This document shows positions 1-9,033 of a stretch of 64,000 nt of DNA, piece after piece; within the stretch, counting starts at the first letter, position 1; each line of letters begins with the position of its first letter. The position numbers were made by a program, and so were the translations under genes. The notes below the pieces were generated by a model that worked only from the letters and a program-made list of their open reading frames with translations, did no database searches and was not told the origin of the DNA. The stretch is from Paenibacillus sp. FSL R7-0345. Its GTDB lineage: Bacteria; Bacillota; Bacilli; Paenibacillales; Paenibacillaceae. The stretch covers positions 4,074,501 through 4,138,500 of the forward strand of contig NZ_CP152002.1 of assembly GCF_038595055.1 (NCBI RefSeq), in the 5' to 3' direction.

Positions 1-345
1 AGCTTCATATTTTAATTTTTTTGTATCCCCTACAAGCTCCCCCACCCTTGCTTCAAAAGCATCCCACTTAGTATCAGAACCTACACCATAGTTCCACCCG
101 CTGGAGCGTAACTCCTCCCCTAGACGAATATAATCTGCCCGCTTCTTATCCGTTAAGCTAACCGATAAGGTCTCGTCGCTGACGCTGAACTCTCTCAGGT
201 AATCATGTAGTTTCCACAGAACAGCTTCTTTATCATCGTCTTGTTCCATTCCCATATGCAGGAGAACCGAATCAATAGCATCATCCAATTTCTGAGGAAC
301 GAGAGGTTCGCTCACCCAGTTATTATCTATTTGATACCGCAGCAT
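1..345 (-). CDS. Unknown protein, C-terminus cut by window edge
   Basis: An open frame starts at ATG 345-343 and stays open for 115 codons to base 1, so only the N-terminal part is visible. It begins MLRYQIDNNWVSEPLVP and is acidic and helical-looking (LDDAIDSVLLHMGMEQDDDKE), with no signal peptide, membrane segment or motif I recognise. Its start lies 2 bp past the TGA stop of the membrane-protein gene at 348-998, so the two are almost certainly co-transcribed and translationally coupled. I cannot assign a function. Confidence 0.7.
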   Translation of the reverse strand, partial: MLRYQIDNNWVSEPLVPQKLDDAIDSVLLHMGMEQDDDKEAVLWKLHDYLREFSVSDETLSVSLTDKKRADYIRLGEELRSSGWNYGVGSDTKWDAFEARVGELVGDTKKLKYEA

Positions 346-347
346 GC

Positions 348-998
348 TCACGATAACCGCTCCACCGCCTGCGGTAACGTTCTTTCATATTCCTTATGTA
401 AAATATAACGCTGGGCGCCTCCCGATGCGTCCACAGCTTCCCTGGCATGCTTAACAGCCGCTTCGCTGTTACCTGCTTTGTGTTCCAACCCAGCGAGCAA
501 TGCCGATCTCATCCACCGCTTTTTAATAGATTCCAGATGTTCTAGTGCCTGAGCACTTCTCCCTTCCTCCAACAATAGCACCGTCTCGTAATATTTCCTG
601 TGATCGGGATAGCGGATATGCGGCACAGCTTGCCCAATAGCAGCCATATCTTTGCAATAAAGTCCGTAAGCCGCCTTGTAAACTGCCAGTGCCTTTGAGT
701 GCTTATACTTTTTCATCAGCTTATCCATAGTCGTTTTCACTTCGTCATCAATTTTGTTTGCAACAACATAATGAATATAAACCCCAGGTTTGTGTTTCTG
801 GCTAAGCAGAAAGTCTTCCACCCGTTCCACACGCTTCTCCAGAACAAAAGGATAAACAAACAGGATCATATAACCAATTAGGAAAACCGTTAAAGCAATC
901 CCTCCTGTCAGAATGGGTGAATAGCCGTTTGCGGCCATTATCACAGCAAACACAAATATCACGAAATAAAAGAAAAGTTTCCCCAAAAATCGCTTCAT
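348..998 (-). CDS. Membrane-anchored protein with TPR-like C-terminal half
   Basis: 216 residues. The N-terminus has two hydrophobic segments (about residues 7-24 and 28-50), followed by a basic cytoplasmic-looking region. The C-terminal part has helix pairs such as LLEEGRSAQALEHLESIKKR and LLAGLEHKAGNSEAAVKHAR, which resemble tetratricopeptide repeats. A start at 998 is supported by AAAGGGG upstream. It lies immediately upstream of the gene at 1-345, with a 2 bp gap. A scaffold or protein-interaction role fits the repeats, but this is inference. No named family was recognised. Confidence 0.7.
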   Translation of the reverse strand: MKRFLGKLFFYFVIFVFAVIMAANGYSPILTGGIALTVFLIGYMILFVYPFVLEKRVERVEDFLLSQKHKPGVYIHYVVANKIDDEVKTTMDKLMKKYKHSKALAVYKAAYGLYCKDMAAIGQAVPHIRYPDHRKYYETVLLLEEGRSAQALEHLESIKKRWMRSALLAGLEHKAGNSEAAVKHAREAVDASGGAQRYILHKEYERTLPQAVERLS

Positions 999-1193
999 CC
1001 TAAATCCCCTTTAACATCAAACTTATAAACACATTTGGAAAAATTATACTTCTCTGCTTCCAGACTAGTCAATGCACTAACGATTATCTTATCCGGGCAG
1101 CCCTGCTAAATAGTCATTCTCAGCAACTTATCCGCCTAAACAACGTCCATATCCATATGGAAAACTCTAACTATTAAGGATGGCGGTTCATAG

Positions 1194-2576
1194 ATGCGTT
1201 ATTTGACAGTTATTGTGCTGGCGGCTGCTATGCTGGCTGGGTGTCAGGAGGCAAATACAGCAGAACAAATGGATACTTCTCCGCCCCCGCCTTCAGCAAC
1301 GCTCCAGACAGCTACAGCTACTCCGGCCACACCTTCATCTGCGGAATCCTTAAACCCGGAGGAGCCTTTTCTCTATATTGAGCAAATGAAGAGCTTGGGC
1401 GGAAACGGGCAAGTGGTGCAGGTAAAGTCCAATACCGATATTGACAAAGCTTCTCTGGAGTCCGCACTGGAAAAAAGCCTGCAGACCAGCGATCCGCAGA
1501 CAGCATTCAGCTATACAATGGAATGGGAGTCACCGAGGTTTGTGCAGATTCGTCTGCAGATGGACGAGGATACCGCTTTTTCCGGGACATTTAATCTGGA
1601 TGAAGCTAACACAGCAGATGGACGAAGCTATGCGAGTACAGAGCAGCCGTACCGCAACACTGTCGTTGTCAGTTCCCTGACTGATCAGGGCAGTATACAT
1701 TTCAAAGGCATCGTATCCGGTACTGAGCGGATGATTCCGGTCTGGAATACGGGCTGGGTCAAAACCGTCGATAACCAGGAATACTCTGTGCCCTCCTTTC
1801 TGTTCTATGGACAGGAAGAGCATCATCTGGTTCAGGCTATGACAGGCCGGGAGCTTACGATCCCTGCTTCTCCCCCGGAGGAGGGCGCTTACGGCAATGA
1901 CTATGGTTACTCTGAGATGTATTCCGACCGTTTTTATCCCGGCTACACTTATATGGTATCAGGCAATAAAACACTGTACCGGGTTGACTTAAAGGATTTC
2001 AGCCGCAAGAAGCTGCATGTTTTTGACAAGCCGGTCTACGGAATGTCCTCATCACCGGATGGTACCCGCATCGCCGTATTATATGCACATGATGATTACA
2101 TCGGCCCCGGAGCGGATTTGCTGGTACTGGACCAGAAGGGAAACATGCTGTTGTCACGGGAGAACGCAGCTTTCCTCTCACACAGTGACGGCTTCCTTTT
2201 TGTGTATCCGCTGGCGTGGGAGGACAACTCGGTCCTTATCCTTCCTGCAGACAACGGGGAGAGCAGCCTGCTTGGCAAAATCCGTTTTGACACCAGCAAA
2301 GGAACCTCTGACGTCATGCGGGACGAGCGAATTACGGAGCAGATTAAAAAGGATATTTGGGCGCATGAGCGGCAGCAAGATTACTATGTTCTGTCTGCCC
2401 TCACCTGGTCGCCGGACGGCAGGTTCGCTGCTTACACATCCGGCACAGGTACAATCCGGTTATATGACAAACAAGAACGGACCATAACATTCGTGGCAGC
2501 AGGCGTTCTGCTTGGCTGGATGCCGGACGGGACATTGGCCTGGGCAGATGTGAGAGGTCATGCTTATACTTTTTGA
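1194..2576 (+). CDS. Lipoprotein with beta-propeller-like domain
   Basis: 460 residues. It has a lipoprotein signal with lipobox LAGC at residues 14-17, so the mature protein should be anchored outside the membrane by Cys17. A Pro/Thr/Ala-rich linker follows (residues 20-50). The C-terminal half carries WD40/TolB-like strands with repeated SPDGT, SPDGR and MPDGT motifs and LLVLDQKGN, typical of beta-propeller blades. It is a single-gene unit ended by the hairpin at 2627-2673. Substrate and role are unknown. It stands on the strand opposite to both neighbours. Confidence 0.75.
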   Translation: MRYLTVIVLAAAMLAGCQEANTAEQMDTSPPPPSATLQTATATPATPSSAESLNPEEPFLYIEQMKSLGGNGQVVQVKSNTDIDKASLESALEKSLQTSDPQTAFSYTMEWESPRFVQIRLQMDEDTAFSGTFNLDEANTADGRSYASTEQPYRNTVVVSSLTDQGSIHFKGIVSGTERMIPVWNTGWVKTVDNQEYSVPSFLFYGQEEHHLVQAMTGRELTIPASPPEEGAYGNDYGYSEMYSDRFYPGYTYMVSGNKTLYRVDLKDFSRKKLHVFDKPVYGMSSSPDGTRIAVLYAHDDYIGPGADLLVLDQKGNMLLSRENAAFLSHSDGFLFVYPLAWEDNSVLILPADNGESSLLGKIRFDTSKGTSDVMRDERITEQIKKDIWAHERQQDYYVLSALTWSPDGRFAAYTSGTGTIRLYDKQERTITFVAAGVLLGWMPDGTLAWADVRGHAYTF

Positions 2577-2626
2577 AAATCGGGGGATAATGGTGGTTTG
2601 CCGCTCACTCCACCTACAGTCATACC

Positions 2627-2673
2627 AAAAAAACTCCGGAAGTCCCGAGTGTGGCGGGTTTCCGGAGTTTTTC
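2627..2673. terminator. Bidirectional intrinsic terminator
   Basis: Arms AAACTCCGGAA and TTCCGGAGTTT pair perfectly, flanked by an A-run on the left and a T-run on the right. It can therefore end both the lipoprotein gene (plus) and the 2715-3029 gene (minus), which converge here. Confidence 0.85.
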
Positions 2674-2714
2674 GTACTCTCAAAGTATTTGAACGTGTGG
2701 GCAGTAAATGCTTG

Positions 2715-3029
2715 CTATGTGTAATTGTCGAAAATACGAACTAACTTATGATTTAAATTGTGATATTCCTCCATAAGATCTGCGTTGTTTTTAGAATATT
2801 TACTTTGCACATAGAATCTGCTGGAGGTATACAAAAGGGACCATACTATTTCTTTAGATACCATTTCTTCTTTGCCAATCGCTTCCTTGTAGGCATCTAG
2901 TGTTGTATGTAAACGTTGAATCAGGTCGTGATCAATCAAAGCATTGCCATCCCCGCCGCCGTTTCCTCTTAACTTTACAGTAAGGGCTATACAAATTTCC
3001 TTCAATTCTTTCTCCAGGTCTGGTACCAC
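2715..3029 (-). CDS. Hypothetical 104-residue protein
   Basis: The start is GTG at 3029, preceded by GGAGGG at good spacing. The protein is soluble, helical and mixed-charge, with a GNGGGDGNAL segment near residue 25 and many Tyr/Asn residues at the C-terminus (SKNNADLMEEYHNLNHKL). There is no signal peptide or membrane segment. It sits just downstream of the SMR pair on the same strand but has its own ribosome binding site. I do not recognise the family. Confidence 0.6.
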   Translation of the reverse strand: MVPDLEKELKEICIALTVKLRGNGGGDGNALIDHDLIQRLHTTLDAYKEAIGKEEMVSKEIVWSLLYTSSRFYVQSKYSKNNADLMEEYHNLNHKLVRIFDNYT

Positions 3030-3055
3030 AATGATCCCTCCTCATTCAAAAGAAC

Positions 3056-3403
3056 TCACAACTGCCCAGGCGATGCCTTTTCCGGATGATTAGACGCGTT
3101 CAGCAGCACCACACCGCCAATAATAGCCGCAATACCAATGAAAGACACAAAGGTAAACGGATCGCCCCACACTACTACCCCGAGCAAGGCCGTAATCGCC
3201 GTCCCGACGCCCGACCAGACTGCATAAGCGAAGCTGAGCGGAATGACCCGCAGACTCATGGACAAGCTGTAAAAGGATAACCCCATCCCCGTGATTACCC
3301 CGAGACCCGGCAGCAGGTTCGTGAACCCGTCCGATAATTTAAGCATGGTCGTACCAAATATCTCAAAACAAATGGCCATCGCCAGGTAAATGTAACTTTT
3401 CAC
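3056..3403 (-). CDS. SMR-family multidrug efflux subunit (second of pair)
   Basis: 115 residues and four hydrophobic segments, the size and topology of small multidrug resistance proteins. The conserved membrane Glu14 is present (AICFEIFGT), as are the family motif AYAVWSGVGTA (residues 60-70) and LKLSDGF after helix 1. These proteins exchange protons for lipophilic cations across the membrane as dimers. A 30 bp gap separates it from another SMR gene, so the two probably form a heterodimer, as in EbrAB and YkkCD. The GTG start is preceded by GAGGGG. The C-terminal tail beyond helix 4 is polar. Confidence 0.9.
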   Translation of the reverse strand: MKSYIYLAMAICFEIFGTTMLKLSDGFTNLLPGLGVITGMGLSFYSLSMSLRVIPLSFAYAVWSGVGTAITALLGVVVWGDPFTFVSFIGIAAIIGGVVLLNASNHPEKASPGQL

Positions 3404-3433
3404 ATTAATCCCCTCTCTTGTGCCCCTGTAAAA

Positions 3434-3763
3434 TCAATGCGCTCCGCCGGTAGCCAGCTTCAGTGTAATAACACCGCCGATGATTAGCAGCAGCCCCAGC
3501 ACCTTTTTCGTATTAAACCTTTCCTTATAAAAAAACACGCCGACCATAGCCGTTAACGCCGTCCCCGCCCCGGACCAGATCGCATAAGCCGTGCCAAGTG
3601 AAATGGACTGCAAAGCTAATGATAGAAAATAAAACGCTGAACCCAGACCGAGCACTACACCGATTGAGGGGTAGAGCCGTTTGAAGCCGTCGGATAATTT
3701 GAGCAGCGAGCTGCCGCAGACCTCAGATACAATGGCAATCGCCAGTAAAACAAAGGGGTTCAC
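3434..3763 (-). CDS. SMR-family multidrug efflux subunit (first of pair)
   Basis: 109 residues and four membrane helices. Conserved Glu14 lies in AIAIVSEVCGS, and AYAIWSGAGTA is the SMR signature. A GTG start at 3763 follows GGAGGG. The gene lies 12 bp after the TetR-type regulator and 30 bp before the second SMR gene, giving a regulator-pump-pump operon. The two subunits share LKLSDGF but differ in loops, as expected for opposite-orientation partners of a heterodimer. The substrate cannot be read from sequence; quaternary ammonium compounds, guanidinium and polyamines are all known in the family. Confidence 0.9.
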   Translation of the reverse strand: MNPFVLLAIAIVSEVCGSSLLKLSDGFKRLYPSIGVVLGLGSAFYFLSLALQSISLGTAYAIWSGAGTALTAMVGVFFYKERFNTKKVLGLLLIIGGVITLKLATGGAH

Positions 3764-3775
3764 AATCTTTCCCTC

Positions 3776-4309
3776 CTACACCGTCATTTTGAGCAGTTCC
3801 TGGATGACCTGTTCGCGTAGCTCGGCATCCAATTTCCCTAAGCTGAACATCTCAGAGAACCACAGTCCGTCTGCCGCCAGCCGCACAATGGTCGAGCGCA
3901 CGGGATCGATCCCGTCGTTTTCAATGTCTTTTTGCCAAAGCGCATATTGCTCCTGCAGTTTCCCCAGCAGCTCCGGCTTGCTGAACAGCGCCGCGGTCAG
4001 CGCCGTGCTGATCCCGTTCCCGTCCTTGATATCACAGGCCACAGACTCCGTGTATGCCCTGCTCCACTTTCCTTCATTCACTGCTGAAACTGCCGCCCGC
4101 TCCTGGACATCGGATACGAACCCGTCCGTCAGCTCTTCGACCAGCCCCTGGATCAAAGCATTTTTATTCGGAAAATGGTGCAGCAGTCCGCCCTTACTGA
4201 CCCCAGCCTCCTTGGCAACAGCCTCCAGCGTAAGCTTCTCTACCCCCTGGCTTCTGATCACAAAGGATGCGGCTGTCAAAATAACCCCGCGCTTGGAATT
4301 AACGTTCAT
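3776..4309 (-). CDS. TetR/AcrR-family repressor of the SMR pair
   Basis: 177 residues from ATG 4309, which has GAGGTG upstream. A possible GTG 9 bases earlier lies inside that Shine-Dalgarno and is rejected. The N-terminal helix-turn-helix is clear (LTLEAVAKEAGVSKGGLLHHF, residues about 28-48), followed by a divergent ligand-binding domain. It is first in an operon with two SMR exporters and is preceded by a promoter with a dyad in its spacer. It therefore very likely represses its own operon and is released by the pump substrate. This role is inferred from context. Confidence 0.9.
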   Translation of the reverse strand: MNVNSKRGVILTAASFVIRSQGVEKLTLEAVAKEAGVSKGGLLHHFPNKNALIQGLVEELTDGFVSDVQERAAVSAVNEGKWSRAYTESVACDIKDGNGISTALTAALFSKPELLGKLQEQYALWQKDIENDGIDPVRSTIVRLAADGLWFSEMFSLGKLDAELREQVIQELLKMTV

Positions 4310-4328
4310 ATGGTTCACCTCTGAATTT

Positions 4329-4358
4329 ACTATACCGTCTGGACGGTTTTGGTGTCAA
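4329..4358 (-). promoter_or_regulatory. Promoter with TetR operator for the SMR operon
   Basis: On the minus strand, TTGACA (4358-4353) and TATAGT (4334-4329) are separated by 18 bp. The spacer contains the inverted repeat ACCGTC-CA-GACGGT (4334-4347), which abuts the -10 box. Repressor binding here would block RNA polymerase. Confidence 0.8.
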
Positions 4359-4417
4359 AGCAAAATTGTTATTACCTTGGCATGAAAATGAATGACCGCC
4401 GAAGGAGATAAACATAA

Positions 4418-4457
4418 AAAAGACTGCACACAGTAAAATTCACTGCATGCAGTCTTT
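4418..4457 (-). terminator. Terminator of the ABC exporter operon
   Basis: AAAGACTGCA and TGCAGTCTTT arms pair, followed on the minus strand by a T-run. It lies 16 bp beyond the stop of the second ABC gene. Confidence 0.85.
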
Positions 4458-4473
4458 ATCGCATATTAAAGCT

Positions 4474-6213
4474 TTACACCGCCGCAAACTGGCTGTTATA
4501 CAGCTTCGCATAATGTCCGCCGCTGGCCAGCAGTCCCTCATGGGTGCCGCTCTCGACAATGTCCCCGTCCTTCATGTAAAGGATAATATCCGACTCGCGG
4601 ATCGTGGACAGCCGGTGGGCGATGACAAAGCTGGTCCGGCCGGAGATCATCCGCAGAAAAGCCTTCTGGATACGGATTTCGGTCAGCGTATCAATACTGC
4701 TGGTCGCCTCATCGAGGATCAGCATCGGCGGATCAGCCAGCATGACGCGGGCGATCGTCAGCAGCTGCTTCTGGCCCTGGGACAGATTGTCCCCGGAGCC
4801 GCTGATCTTGGTGGCGTAGCCCTCAGGCAGCCGCTTGATGAAGCTGTGTGCGCTCGCAGCCTTGGCAGCGGCAATAACCTCTTCGTCACTCGCCTCCGGC
4901 TTGCCGTAGGCAATATTGTCGCGGATTGAGCCGCCGAACAGCCACGTATCCTGCAGCACCATACCAAAGTTCTGCCGCAGGCTGTCACGGGTGATGTGAT
5001 TGATATCCACACCGTCAATCCGGATGCTGCCGCTGTCCACATCGTAGAAGCGCATAAGCAGGTTAACGAGCGTCGTCTTCCCTGCTCCTGTCTGGCCGAC
5101 AATGGCAACACGGGTACCCGGCCTCACTTCAAGGCTGAAATTACGGATCAGCGGCCGTTCCGGCGTATAAGCAAAGCTTACTTTGTCAAAAGTGATCGTC
5201 CCCTGGCTTACGCCCAGCACATGAGCATCAGGAGCATCCGGTATTTCCGGCACCATATCGAGAATCTTGAAGACCCGCTGTGCCGAAGCCGTTGCTGACT
5301 GCAGCTGGGTGATGACACCGGTGATTTCATTAAATGGTTTGGCAAACAGATTGGAGTAGATCAGGAAGCTGGACAGGTCCCCGACCGAAAAATGCCCGCC
5401 GATCACCAGCGCACTGCCGATCATCGCAATGACTGAGAACGTAATATTATTGACCAGCCGTGTAGTCGGATTGGCCAGTGAGCCGTAAAACTGTGATTTA
5501 ACCCCGGTCTGATACAGTTCATTATTGCGTTTAGAGAATTGTGCAAAGGAACGGTCCTCGTAATGGTAGGCCTGCACAACCTTTTGCCCGCCGACGATCT
5601 CCTCCACATAGCCGTTCAGTCCGCCAAGAATCTTAGCCTGCTCGCGGAACAGCTTCTGGGAGCGTGTAGTAATGAATTTGGCGACATAATAGGTCACCGG
5701 CGCGGACAGCAGCACCACCACGGTCATAATAGGACTGATATACAGCATAAAGCCGATTGCCCCGGCAATAGTGACAATACCGGTCAGCAGTGTCGAGAAG
5801 CCCTGCAGCAGCCCGTCAGAGACAGCATCCATATCATTGACAAACCGGCTGATGCTGTCACCCTGCGGGTGATTGTCATGGAATTTTAGCGGCAGGGTAT
5901 CCAGTTTATCGAATAAGTCATGGCGCAGATCATAGACCGTTCTGTAGGCGATTTTGTTGGTGTAATAGGTCAGGAGCCAGCCGAAAAAGCTGCCAACCAC
6001 ATAAACGGCGCCCAGAATCAGCAGCAGCCGGAGAATTTCCGAAAAATCGACATTGTCCGGCCCGATCATCCGGTCGATGGCCCGGCCGATCAGCAGCGGA
6101 CCGATCAGACTGGCAGCCACGCTCAGGATCGCGCAAATGACAGCTCCGATAGAAATACCACGGTATTGCCTAGTGTAATTCAGCAGTCTCTTCCATGTTT
6201 CTTTCGTATTCAT
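4474..6213 (-). CDS. ABC exporter half-transporter with canonical catalytic residues
   Basis: 579 residues. The N-terminal part (about 15-310) has six membrane helices of the type-1 exporter fold. The C-terminal nucleotide-binding domain has Walker A GQTGAGKTT (about 370), signature LSQGQ instead of LSGGQ, Walker B MLILDEATSS with catalytic Glu, and the switch His in VIAHRLST. Its ATG overlaps the upstream partner's stop by 4 bp, so the two are translationally coupled. Pairing an intact Walker B with an altered signature is what the partner's degenerate ATP site requires. Multidrug or lipid export is likely (YfiBC/BmrCD-like), with substrate unknown. Confidence 0.92.
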   Translation of the reverse strand: MNTKETWKRLLNYTRQYRGISIGAVICAILSVAASLIGPLLIGRAIDRMIGPDNVDFSEILRLLLILGAVYVVGSFFGWLLTYYTNKIAYRTVYDLRHDLFDKLDTLPLKFHDNHPQGDSISRFVNDMDAVSDGLLQGFSTLLTGIVTIAGAIGFMLYISPIMTVVVLLSAPVTYYVAKFITTRSQKLFREQAKILGGLNGYVEEIVGGQKVVQAYHYEDRSFAQFSKRNNELYQTGVKSQFYGSLANPTTRLVNNITFSVIAMIGSALVIGGHFSVGDLSSFLIYSNLFAKPFNEITGVITQLQSATASAQRVFKILDMVPEIPDAPDAHVLGVSQGTITFDKVSFAYTPERPLIRNFSLEVRPGTRVAIVGQTGAGKTTLVNLLMRFYDVDSGSIRIDGVDINHITRDSLRQNFGMVLQDTWLFGGSIRDNIAYGKPEASDEEVIAAAKAASAHSFIKRLPEGYATKISGSGDNLSQGQKQLLTIARVMLADPPMLILDEATSSIDTLTEIRIQKAFLRMISGRTSFVIAHRLSTIRESDIILYMKDGDIVESGTHEGLLASGGHYAKLYNSQFAAV

Positions 6214-7949
6214 TGCGCCACCTCCTGGCTGGACAGCTGGGATTCACAAATCTCACGATAGACCGTGCAGGATGCAAGCAGCTCCTCATGAGTGCCGGTT
6301 CCGGCAATACGTCCCTCGTCAAAGACGATGATCTGATCCGCATGCTGTACCGTGCTCACCCGCTGAGATACAAGCAGCACGGTCATCTCCCGTCCGTATT
6401 CCTTAAGCGCCTTGCGGAGCGCGGCATCTGTTGCAAAATCAAGTGCGCTGGACGAATCGTCCAGGATCAGAATCGGCGGACGGCCGACCACGGCGCGGGC
6501 AATGGTCAGACGCTGCTTTTGGCCGCCGGACAGATTCAGGCCGCCCCGGGCTACCGGCGTTTCCAGGCCTTCCGGCAGCTTGCTGATGAACTCCTCCGCC
6601 TGAGCCACCGCAGCAGCCTGCATAAGCTCTTCACGGGTAGCATCCTGCTTGCCCCAGCGAATGTTGTCGGCAATTGTACCGGTGAACAGCAGCGCCTTTT
6701 GCGGTACAATGCCAATTCTGCTCCGCAGCTGCTCCAGCGGATAATCCTTGACATTCACCCCTCCGACTCTAATCTCACCTTGAACGGCATCATAAAAACG
6801 CGGAATCAGGTTCACGAACGTCGACTTGCCGGAGCCGGTACTGCCGATCAGCCCGACTGTCTGACCTTGGCTAATGCTTACCGTAATGTCCTCAAGGGCA
6901 AGCTCACCGGTACGGTTATAGCCGAAGGAGACATGCTCGAAGGAGATGGCCGGAACATCTGCCGGTCCCGCTGCAGCAACCGCCGTGTTTCCTTCATCCG
7001 GAACGGAGGTGGATGCGGCCAGGACTTCATTGACCCGGTTAGCTGAGGATGAAGCCTTGGTGAACAGGATCACCAGATTCGATACAACGATCAGGGCCAG
7101 CAAAATCTGGGTCACGTAGTTGATAAAAGCGATAATCTCCCCCTGCGAGAGACGTCCGGCGTCAATATGCCAGCCGCCCGCCCAGAGGATGGCGATAATC
7201 GCCGCGTTAACGACCAAGGTCGTCATCGGGCCGAGCCAGGCGGCAATACGTCCGACCCGGATCGCAGTCTCCGTCAAATCGTCCGAAGCCGCGGCAAAAC
7301 GCTGCTTCTCACGGCGCGATTTTGCAAAAGCACGGATAACGCGGATACCGGACAGATTTTCGCTCAGTACAAGCGCCAGATGATCCAGCTTCTGCTGGTA
7401 CTTGCGGTAGAGCGGGCTGCTGCGGGTGATAATAAAATACAGAATCACCCCAAATACCGGCGTTGCCGCCAGCAGAATGAGCGACAGCTGGAAGTCAAGA
7501 ATCATCGACATAATAATAGCCCCGATGCAGATGAACGGCGCCCGGACAACCAGCCGGATCAGCATGGCTACCGCCAGCTGCAGCTGGTTCACGTCATTGG
7601 TGATCCGGTTAATCAGCGAAGGCGTTCCCAGCTTATCCAGCTCCGCATAGGAGAGCGATGATACATGCTTGAACATCTTATTGCGCAGCGATGTGCCGAA
7701 GCCCTGTGAAGCGCGGGCGGCATAATACTGGCAGACCATAGAGCAGCCGAAGCCAAGCAAGGTCATCAGAAGCATCAGCCCGCCCATCCGGTACACATAT
7801 CCGCTATCCTGATTGCCGATGCCATTATTGACAATCAGCGCCACGATAGTCGGGAGCAGCAGCTCCAGCATCGCTTCCAGCAGCTTGAAGATTGGACCGA
7901 GAATGACCTCTTTTTTGTACGGTTTCAGAAAAACAGCAATTTTAAACAT
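6210..7949 (-). CDS. ABC exporter half-transporter with degenerate catalytic residues
   Basis: 579 residues with six membrane helices, then a nucleotide-binding domain with Walker A GSTGSGKST and an intact signature LSGGQ. The Walker B region reads ILILDDSSSALD, with Asp in place of the catalytic Glu, and the switch histidine is Gln (LLVSQRVST). In known heterodimeric exporters (for example TM287/288 and BmrCD) such a subunit forms the non-hydrolysing ATP site with its partner. It is first in the operon, divergent from a LysR-type gene at 8103, which may regulate it. Confidence 0.92.
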   Translation of the reverse strand: MFKIAVFLKPYKKEVILGPIFKLLEAMLELLLPTIVALIVNNGIGNQDSGYVYRMGGLMLLMTLLGFGCSMVCQYYAARASQGFGTSLRNKMFKHVSSLSYAELDKLGTPSLINRITNDVNQLQLAVAMLIRLVVRAPFICIGAIIMSMILDFQLSLILLAATPVFGVILYFIITRSSPLYRKYQQKLDHLALVLSENLSGIRVIRAFAKSRREKQRFAAASDDLTETAIRVGRIAAWLGPMTTLVVNAAIIAILWAGGWHIDAGRLSQGEIIAFINYVTQILLALIVVSNLVILFTKASSSANRVNEVLAASTSVPDEGNTAVAAAGPADVPAISFEHVSFGYNRTGELALEDITVSISQGQTVGLIGSTGSGKSTFVNLIPRFYDAVQGEIRVGGVNVKDYPLEQLRSRIGIVPQKALLFTGTIADNIRWGKQDATREELMQAAAVAQAEEFISKLPEGLETPVARGGLNLSGGQKQRLTIARAVVGRPPILILDDSSSALDFATDAALRKALKEYGREMTVLLVSQRVSTVQHADQIIVFDEGRIAGTGTHEELLASCTVYREICESQLSSQEVAQ

Positions 7950-8029
7950 AACTACTCACCAGCCTATACAGTATGTAACCTCTATGCAACCATTAAAAGA
8001 CCCGTTATGATTATGTCATATCTGCTACC

Positions 8030-8042
8030 ATATTAATAATAT
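8030..8042. promoter_or_regulatory. Palindrome between ABC exporter and LysR gene
   Basis: A 13 bp dyad, ATATTA-A-TAATAT, lies in the 153 bp divergent intergenic region. AT-rich dyads in this position are typical LysR-type binding sites, so it is a candidate autoregulatory and exporter operator. The assignment rests on position only. Confidence 0.4.
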
Positions 8043-8102
8043 TGGTTTCATATCTCTGCGATACGCACTGCATATGTCAACACGATCACACGGAGGTTTG
8101 TT

Positions 8103-8972
8103 ATGGATATCCGCCAATTAAAATATTTTCTGGCCATTGCTGAGGAAGGCCAGATTACGTCAGCAGCACGCAGGCTGCAGATGGCCCAGCCGCCGCTCAG
8201 CCAGCAGCTCAAGCTGCTGGAGGATGAGCTCGGAGTGAAGCTCGTCGAGCGCGGCCCGCGCAGTGTACAGCTTACTGAAGCCGGAATGATGCTGCGCATA
8301 CGGGCTCAGCAGATTCTGGAGCTCGCGGACTCTACCACCCGCGAGCTGAAGGATTATGTAGAAGGCGTGTCCGGCACGCTCTCTATCGGCACCGTCTCAT
8401 CCTCTGCCGCCACCCTGCTGCAGGAGCGGCTGCTGGAGTTTCATCAGCTCTATTCAGGTGTAAAATTTGAGATCCACGAGGGCAATACCTACCGGATTCT
8501 CGATTTGCTGAGTAAAGGCATCGTCGAGGTCGGCATCGTCCGTACCCCGTTCAGCAGCGCCGGGCTGGAATGTATTTATACGGCATCTGAACCTATGATT
8601 GCCGTGATGTCACCTGATTATGACTGGACGGATGGAGGTTCAGACATTGAGATCGGCGAGCTGCAGAACCAGCCGCTTATTGTCTACCGCCGGTTTGAGC
8701 AGCTGATCCGCGAGACCTGTCTGGAGCACGGCTTTGATCCGCAGTTTTTCTGCATGAATGATGATGCCCGTACGACCCTGCTGTGGGCCAACGCCGGGCT
8801 CGGCGTCGGTATTATCCCCAGATCCGCCTACAGCCTTGCCGCCAACAGCAATCTGGTGCTCAAGGAAATCCGCAGCGATTCGCTGAATACCCGGGTTGCC
8901 GCCGTCTGGATGAAGGATAAATACCTGTCCGCCCAGGCGGTAAAGTTTATTGAGAATTTCCGGCAGGGCTGA
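8103..8972 (+). CDS. LysR-family transcriptional regulator
   Basis: 289 residues. The N-terminal winged helix-turn-helix is typical (MDIRQLKYFLAIAEEGQ, then SAARRLQMAQPPLSQQLKLL, residues 20-39), followed by a substrate-binding-like effector domain from about residue 90. GGAGG lies a few bases before the ATG. It is transcribed away from the ABC exporter operon with a short shared promoter region, the usual arrangement for a LysR regulator and its target. The effector is unknown; the N-terminus resembles the CynR/BenM branch. Confidence 0.9.
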   Translation: MDIRQLKYFLAIAEEGQITSAARRLQMAQPPLSQQLKLLEDELGVKLVERGPRSVQLTEAGMMLRIRAQQILELADSTTRELKDYVEGVSGTLSIGTVSSSAATLLQERLLEFHQLYSGVKFEIHEGNTYRILDLLSKGIVEVGIVRTPFSSAGLECIYTASEPMIAVMSPDYDWTDGGSDIEIGELQNQPLIVYRRFEQLIRETCLEHGFDPQFFCMNDDARTTLLWANAGLGVGIIPRSAYSLAANSNLVLKEIRSDSLNTRVAAVWMKDKYLSAQAVKFIENFRQG

Positions 8973-9033
8973 TCTTGAAGCCTAGAGACACCGTCTTGTC
9001 TAACCCGGAACTCTGCCACTACGAGAAACATGA

